Assembly: GCA_013396755.1 (NCBI GenBank)
Contig: VWZF01008881.1
Span: 299-64,298, forward strand
Direction of reading: 5' to 3'
DNA: 64,000 bases
Source: Sclerurus mexicanus
Lineage: Eukaryota > Chordata > Aves > Passeriformes > Furnariidae
Below are positions 60,786 through 64,000 of the stretch, in pieces; the first letter of the stretch is position 1; each line of letters opens with the position of its first letter. The translations under genes and the position numbers were made by a program. The notes under the pieces were generated by a model that was not told where the DNA came from, did no database searches, and was given only the letters and a program-made list of their open reading frames with translations.

Positions 60786-63700
60786 TGTTTCACAGCCAAG
60801 TAAAAGGTCTTTTTTGATGCTTTTAAGCATGTCATTTCAATAAATAATTTATGAGATGTATCACTATTAAGAAGATGCCTGAGAGAGTCTAGGAGTCTAA
60901 CAAGAAACTTATGAGGTGAGATCATACACTTTCAGGATGGACCCTGGGCCAAGACATGCTAATGATTTGCAAAGATTATTAGGCTCGTTGGGATCATGGA
61001 CATAAAAGAACACTAAAGTAAAATGCTTATCTACTTTTTCGCAATAAATTCTTGACCCAATTTCCTTCCTACCTTGCAGAGAGGAATGATAAATAGCAGC
61101 ATTCCAACCACTTTGTAAGTTTTAAAAGTCGCAAAGGATAATTCAATTACAAAAAGTAATTTGTATGAAAGAAATATTTTGCCAGGATATAAGCTAATAA
61201 AAACCTATATTTAAGCTCATGATTTTCAAAGTAGTATACAAAGGTTAATTTATTAGCAATTACGTCTGTGAAGGAAGCAGTGCAGATGGAGACAGAGGGG
61301 ACAGCAACATCCTCTGTCACAAGCTCCTAAAGCCAAATGTCGCATTGTACTTATCGTTGCCCAAGTGAAGCTGGATCAATGCTTGCATCTGTTGGATGCA
61401 GAAATCTGCAGGAAATCCAATTGCCAAGAATCCTTTAAACATAAGTTTGTTTTCACCAAAGTTCAGGCTCCTGGGTTTGAAAATGTCAACCTCGGTAGAG
61501 GAACAGTTCCGCGTTTCAATGTTTCTGATGACAAACCCTGCTTGAGATGTTCCCTCCTGCTAGGGCTCAGCCACCCTGCTGCTTCCTGCCTCCCTGGGGA
61601 TACTGATGCAGCTGTTCATAAAACCACACCATAAGCAGATCAAGGAAATTGTCTGTAAATGAAAAGAAAAAGAGCCCTTATCTGCAAAATCTTTACCATT
61701 TTAGTCTTCTAGCCTTCTCCAGCTTTAATCAAGCTAGATTAATATCAATTTGGTATAATAATGTGGTTTCACAATTAGATGCAAGGCTCAGGCAAGAGGG
61801 CAAAATGCTGGGGTGAGAAGGACAACAGCTTGGAATGCTCTTTTCTATCATCTACATTGGAAGATGGAGCTGCTTCCACTTTAGGTCATGGCATGGAAAA
61901 ACTTGCCTGACCTAAAAAAATCTGTATTTCTAACCATTTTTCAAGCAGTGGAACTGGGCATTTGTAATAACCCTTCTACTACATTTGCCAACTCTAGCCC
62001 CCACCATCCATGGGCAGATGTACATTTTGTGACTCTGAGAGATAGCATCACTCCATTTCTTGCCAAAAGAGCTGCTGCTGCTTCATGGAAGCTACCTTGC
62101 AGAAACCCCTTGAACCATGTCCACATCTCATCTATTCCTCCTTGCTTACAGACAAAATTTCTCTGCCTTTAACTGCAATTTCTGTTAAGACTTCATTCTC
62201 TCTGCCCTGTCTTCACCACAATGTTTTCAAGAAAAGTTGAAAGCTGTTGTAAGCAAACCAGTCAAACACAGTCAGCATCTTTTTAATATTTTTCTCCCCT
62301 TTTCTTCCTTCTTTTTCTTCTCTTTTCTTCCTTTTTTCCCCCTTGCCTTTTATTTCAGTAGCAATTATTAGAATCCTGTGTAGGATCAATGAATGTTAAA
62401 AAAAAAAAGAATTAGATCTTTCTAACTGCTTTGTAGTTTTTTGCTTTGTAAGTCATGTTTTGTATAAGCTTTATTTTAAAATATTACACAAATCACTATT
62501 TTTCTCCCTGTATTTGTGACCAGTGAGGAGAGATTTTGTCGTGTCATCTCCTGATTAGCATTGGGTTTTACCCCAGCATGGCTTCTGTGAACTGTGCATC
62601 TGATCCAAAGTTCTTTAAATTATGTGGAAGTATTTTCCATTCATTTCATTTGGGAAGTAAAATGGGGCTTTATAAGCTCAGCTCCCTGTACAGAACCTTT
62701 TAACGTTCACATTTATGGTATGGGCTGCACTGCATCATATTTCAGCCTTCAAAAGTGTCAGTGCTGAGGATGAAAAGGAATGAAATTAAGAAATTGGAGT
62801 CCTTTGGAAATCTCCTTCCCAGAGTGAGTCAAAATGAAACTACAAAGAAACGTGTAAGAAGCATATTGGCAATTTTTTCAGATGTAACCTGCGACCTTGG
62901 GAGCCTCTGATTTGCCCCTGAGGACCTTCAAGGCAGCCTGGGTTTGATGGAACAGGTTTTGCTCTAAAATTAGGCACCTTCCTGGCATTATAAGCATATT
63001 GCCATTTACAATTAAGGTATTTTTGAAATTTTCATTCCATAATTATATGTAGCTGGGGTCTGGGGCAGCCCAGCTTTCAAGCTGTCACTAAACATGTTCA
63101 GTGCTGTGTTGGGTCATTAGGCTTACAAACAGGTTGAACCTAAATGGTGAATGTGTGCATTTAAGCTGATTTTGTGGGTAGGTAAAGAGATACTTATATT
63201 TTCATTTAGTTTGAGTGATACCAGCACCTGCCACTCACTCTAAACAGAGCAGTTAACCCATAACTCCCTGTGTCAACTCTTGTTGATGGAAAGCAAAGCA
63301 GATAAATTAATGGCTCCCTTGGGAGGAGAGAACCAAGACGGCTCTTGTAAACAATCACCTCACAAAATACAACTGTATTAATGGGAGTGGTAATGAAAGA
63401 GAAAATGCCTCTCTCCATCCTTGATAGGCGTAGCAGACTGGAGGCAAACACCCACAATGATGCTAAAGGTGGGGAACACACACCAGGCTCTAGCGGCTCC
63501 CTCAGTGGCCCTTAGTGCAGATGCGAATATTTCAGTCCTGCCAACACCAATGGCTGGGATGTCTTTGCAGCTTTCTTGTGGTTATGTAAATGTGACCCTT
63601 GCCCTTCTATGCAGGAATGGACACAAGGTCCTGCTGCTGGAAGATGCATGCTGCAAGCAGTAATTAAAAGTGAAGGGCGGTGAAATTTGTGATACTTTTA

Positions 63701-63887
63701 ACAATCTGGTTTGTTTTTAGGGAAATGCAGAGGATGATCCATGTTCCTTGGCTTTTTCTGTCACCTGCAAGTGGGCTCAGTATCTTCAGCTGCTCTGTCC
63801 CAAATGTACTGGGGTGGTGCTGTGACATAATCTGAAAAGCATTCAATTAATTCCTCTGTCAAGCAATAATGTCAAGACATTAAGTAT
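60786..63887. other. Intronic sequence, little identified
   Basis: Holds a pyrimidine tract at 62281 and a poly-A run at 62399. Segment 61263-61640 has somewhat more CpG and an 89-codon plus frame, but no recognised product. Confidence 0.55.
62281..62352. repeat. Polypyrimidine low-complexity tract
   Basis: A nearly uninterrupted C/T run (TTTTTCTTCTCTTTTCTTCC and similar) of about 70 bp. Confidence 0.9.
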
Positions 63888-63985
63888 CATACAATGATAG
63901 AATAGTTTGGGTTGGAAGGGACCTTAAAGATTGTATAGTTCCAACTCTCCTGCCATGGGCAAGGAAGGATACCTTCAACTAGAAG
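63888..63985 (-). mobile_element. CR1 LINE 3' fragment near the right edge
   Basis: A reversed CR1 terminus (TCATACAATGATAGAATAG, TTGGAAGGGACCTTAAAGAT, CTCCTGCCATGGGCAAGG). It may continue or be truncated close to the window end. Confidence 0.88.
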
Positions 63986-64000
63986 GTGATGGTGATGGAA

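Larger units (their letters stand above)
48772..64000 (-). other. TENM4: TENM4 intron upstream of the first coding exon (partial)
   Basis: This is inferred to be intron because the first coding exon opens with a good splice acceptor. The matching noncoding exon and promoter are not recognised, and no CpG island is visible in this span. It holds CR1 fragments, MIR-like fragments, poly-T runs and the N gap. Confidence 0.7.

Noticed and set aside
1..64000. CRISPR arrays, operons, prophage or bacterial mobile systems
   Set aside because: All evidence (split exons, CR1, SINE, composition) is avian nuclear DNA; no such array or gene cluster is present.

Overview
The window is vertebrate, almost certainly avian, nuclear DNA. 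It is AT-rich with few CpGs, contains no prokaryote-style gene packing, and is littered with chicken-repeat-1 (CR1) LINE fragments whose 3' ends carry the ATTCTATG-type tail. One short element at about 23141-23271 has a tRNA-Ile-like head joined to a CR1-type tail. That is the architecture of TguSINE1, a SINE known from passerine birds, so a songbird or other passerine is the best guess.

The only protein-coding gene I can support is teneurin-4 (TENM4/ODZ4) on the minus strand, and only its 5' coding part is here. The first coding exon (48771-48483) has 66 nt of 5'UTR, the initiator ATG and 74 full codons. The second coding exon (44037-43768) continues the cytoplasmic domain in the same reading frame. 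Both have clean splice signals and phase-1 junctions that join correctly. Everything from 43767 down to 1 is the start of a very long intron, since no third coding exon is visible in 43.8 kb. Positions 44038-48482 are the intron between the two exons. Positions 48772-64000 are the intron leading to noncoding 5' exon(s) outside or unrecognised in this window. No CpG-island promoter is visible.

The rest is intronic sequence: about 19 CR1 fragments on both strands, one of them a nested insertion at 11452-13160 with an internally deleted CR1 ORF2; a TguSINE1-like SINE; several very old MIR-like fragments; microsatellites, the largest being (TCTG)n(TCTA)n at 9928-10015; short tandem duplications; and a 17-base run of N inside poly-T at 59070-59086.

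No convincing new biological system is present. The points most worth a second look are an 11-codon upstream ORF overlapping the TENM4 start codon, a frame-neutral second coding exon, an exon-like open segment on the opposite strand (21372-21454), an unusually open CpG-containing stretch between the two TENM4 exons (about 47930-48220), the nested CR1, and a roughly 55-bp sequence shared by the flanks of two CR1 copies 3.5 kb apart.
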